This document shows, piece after piece, positions 63,450 to 64,000 of a DNA stretch of 64,000 nucleotides. Where the stretch lies: contig JANSYA010000001.1 in assembly GCA_024742665.1 (NCBI GenBank), forward strand, positions 820,425-884,424, read 5' to 3'. The stretch comes from a bacterium. Its GTDB lineage: Bacteria > Spirochaetota > Leptospiria > Leptospirales > Leptonemataceae. The stretch's first letter is position 1. Every line of letters starts with the position of its first letter. The translations under genes were made by a program, and so were the position numbers. The notes beneath the pieces were generated by a model that ran no database searches, was not told where the DNA came from, and worked only from the letters and a program-made list of their open reading frames with translations.

Positions 63450-63575
63450 ATGTCAGCATTCGTTCACAAATCGCATTCAGCAAGAGGGATTTCCGCGAGA
63501 GCGCACGGCGAGCTGTCCGTCGTTTCGCCGGGCGGCGTCCGGGAATATTGGTTGCCGCCCGGGCCCGAGGCCGGA

Positions 63576-64000
63576 ATGCTGCGGCCTATGCGGGAACTCG
63601 TGCAGGCTCATATTCAGCGGAGCATTGAAGCGAAACAAAAGCTGATCGCCGAATCTCTGGACGATATTGTCCGCGGCGGCGAACTCCTGACGGGAGTTCT
63701 GCAAAAGGGCGGCAAGCTGATGATGTGCGGCAACGGCGGTTCCGCGGCGGACGCCCAGCACATCGCCACCGAATATCTGGTGCGCTATCGCGCAAAACCC
63801 GAACGGCCTTCGCTGCCCGCGATCTCTCTGGCGGCGGATTCAAGCACCCTGACGGCTGGCGGCAACGATTTCGGTTTCGATCACGTCTTCGCCCGCCAGA
63901 TCGAAGGACTCGGTCGCCCGGGGGACGGCCTGCTGGCCATCTCGACTTCCGGCAATTCGGTGAACGTCATCAACGCGCTGAAAACCGCGCGTGCGAAAGG
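63576..64000 (+). CDS. gmhA: Phosphoheptose isomerase GmhA (3' end outside window)
   Basis: Runs off the right edge, so only the first 141 residues are visible. GNGGSAADAQHIATEYLVRYR and DFGFDHVFARQIEGL with STSGNS are SIS-domain and GmhA features; it makes D-glycero-D-manno-heptose 7-phosphate for LPS. The ATG at 63576 has GAGG 6-7 nt upstream; 63588 is also possible. An upstream in-frame ATG (63450) abuts the divergent isomerase start and adds sequence that is not GmhA-like. Confidence 0.92.
   Translation, partial: MLRPMRELVQAHIQRSIEAKQKLIAESLDDIVRGGELLTGVLQKGGKLMMCGNGGSAADAQHIATEYLVRYRAKPERPSLPAISLAADSSTLTAGGNDFGFDHVFARQIEGLGRPGDGLLAISTSGNSVNVINALKTARAK

Noticed and set aside
1-64000. tRNA, rRNA, CRISPR array, insertion sequences
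   Set aside because: I scanned the intergenic stretches and found no cloverleaf-like sequence, spacer-repeat array, transposase or terminal inverted repeats. A covariance-model scan was not possible.

Overview
The window looks like chromosome from a GC-rich member of the spirochaete order Leptospirales (Leptonema, Turneriella or a relative); this is an inference from gene content. The evidence is two FlaB-type periplasmic flagellins, the flhF-flhG-membrane protein-fliA block, an extra FliG-like rotor protein, many small lipoproteins including four TRL-like ones of a kind common in leptospires, PPi-dependent phosphofructokinase, fatty-acid oxidation genes and a heptose (LPS) gene. About 66 protein genes cover most of the sequence. 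I see no rRNA, tRNA, CRISPR array, prophage or insertion sequence.

Layout. 0-7.7 kb: a truncated alpha/beta hydrolase, secreted proteins, a sodium:solute symporter with a tiny membrane partner, an NAD-dependent epimerase and a Cys-repeat periplasmic protein. 7.7-13 kb: a FliG-like protein, a HhH-GPD glycosylase with a mismatch-glycosylase active site, a REC-GGDEF-EAL phosphodiesterase and a Dcm-type cytosine methyltransferase. 13-21.6 kb: a YiiX-type lipoprotein peptidase, a membrane adenylate cyclase, a REC-PP2C phosphatase, the dnaX-ebfC-recR operon and pth. 21.8-28.5 kb: a MarR regulator with a palindromic operator, hydrolases, an acyl-CoA dehydrogenase and etfBA. 28.5-34 kb: a LolA-like protein, a large unidentified protein, PPi-PFK, and a macro-domain/NUDIX pair. 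34-42.8 kb: a lipoprotein-rich island with duplicated TRL-like and PEGA-like genes and a DUF4105 (Lnb-like) protein. 42.9-45 kb: class I aldolase and a lipoprotein. 45-56.6 kb: the flagellar region (flhF, flhG, fliA, flaG, two flaB) interrupted by an LRR lipoprotein, a P450 and smaller genes. 56.7-64 kb: an LprI-like lipoprotein, a DUF4173 membrane protein, bactofilin, a degenerate S41 protein, a dienoyl-CoA isomerase and the start of gmhA.

How genes work together. The acyl-CoA dehydrogenase, ETF and dienoyl-CoA isomerase fit growth on (unsaturated) fatty acids. PPi-PFK and class I aldolase give central glycolysis. FlhF/FlhG, FliA, FlaG, FlaB and FliG serve the periplasmic flagella.

The most notable unexplained signals are RNA-level. 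The flagellin region carries unusually structured noncoding DNA: a hairpin array after flaG, a repeat-bearing leader before the first flaB, a hairpin that presents the flaB1 Shine-Dalgarno in a hexaloop and pairs over its start codon, a CsrA-type GGA-loop hairpin before flaB2, and a recurring CGCGAAAG motif. A second notable item is the proximity of a Tyr-type mismatch glycosylase to a cytosine methyltransferase with no vsr gene in sight.
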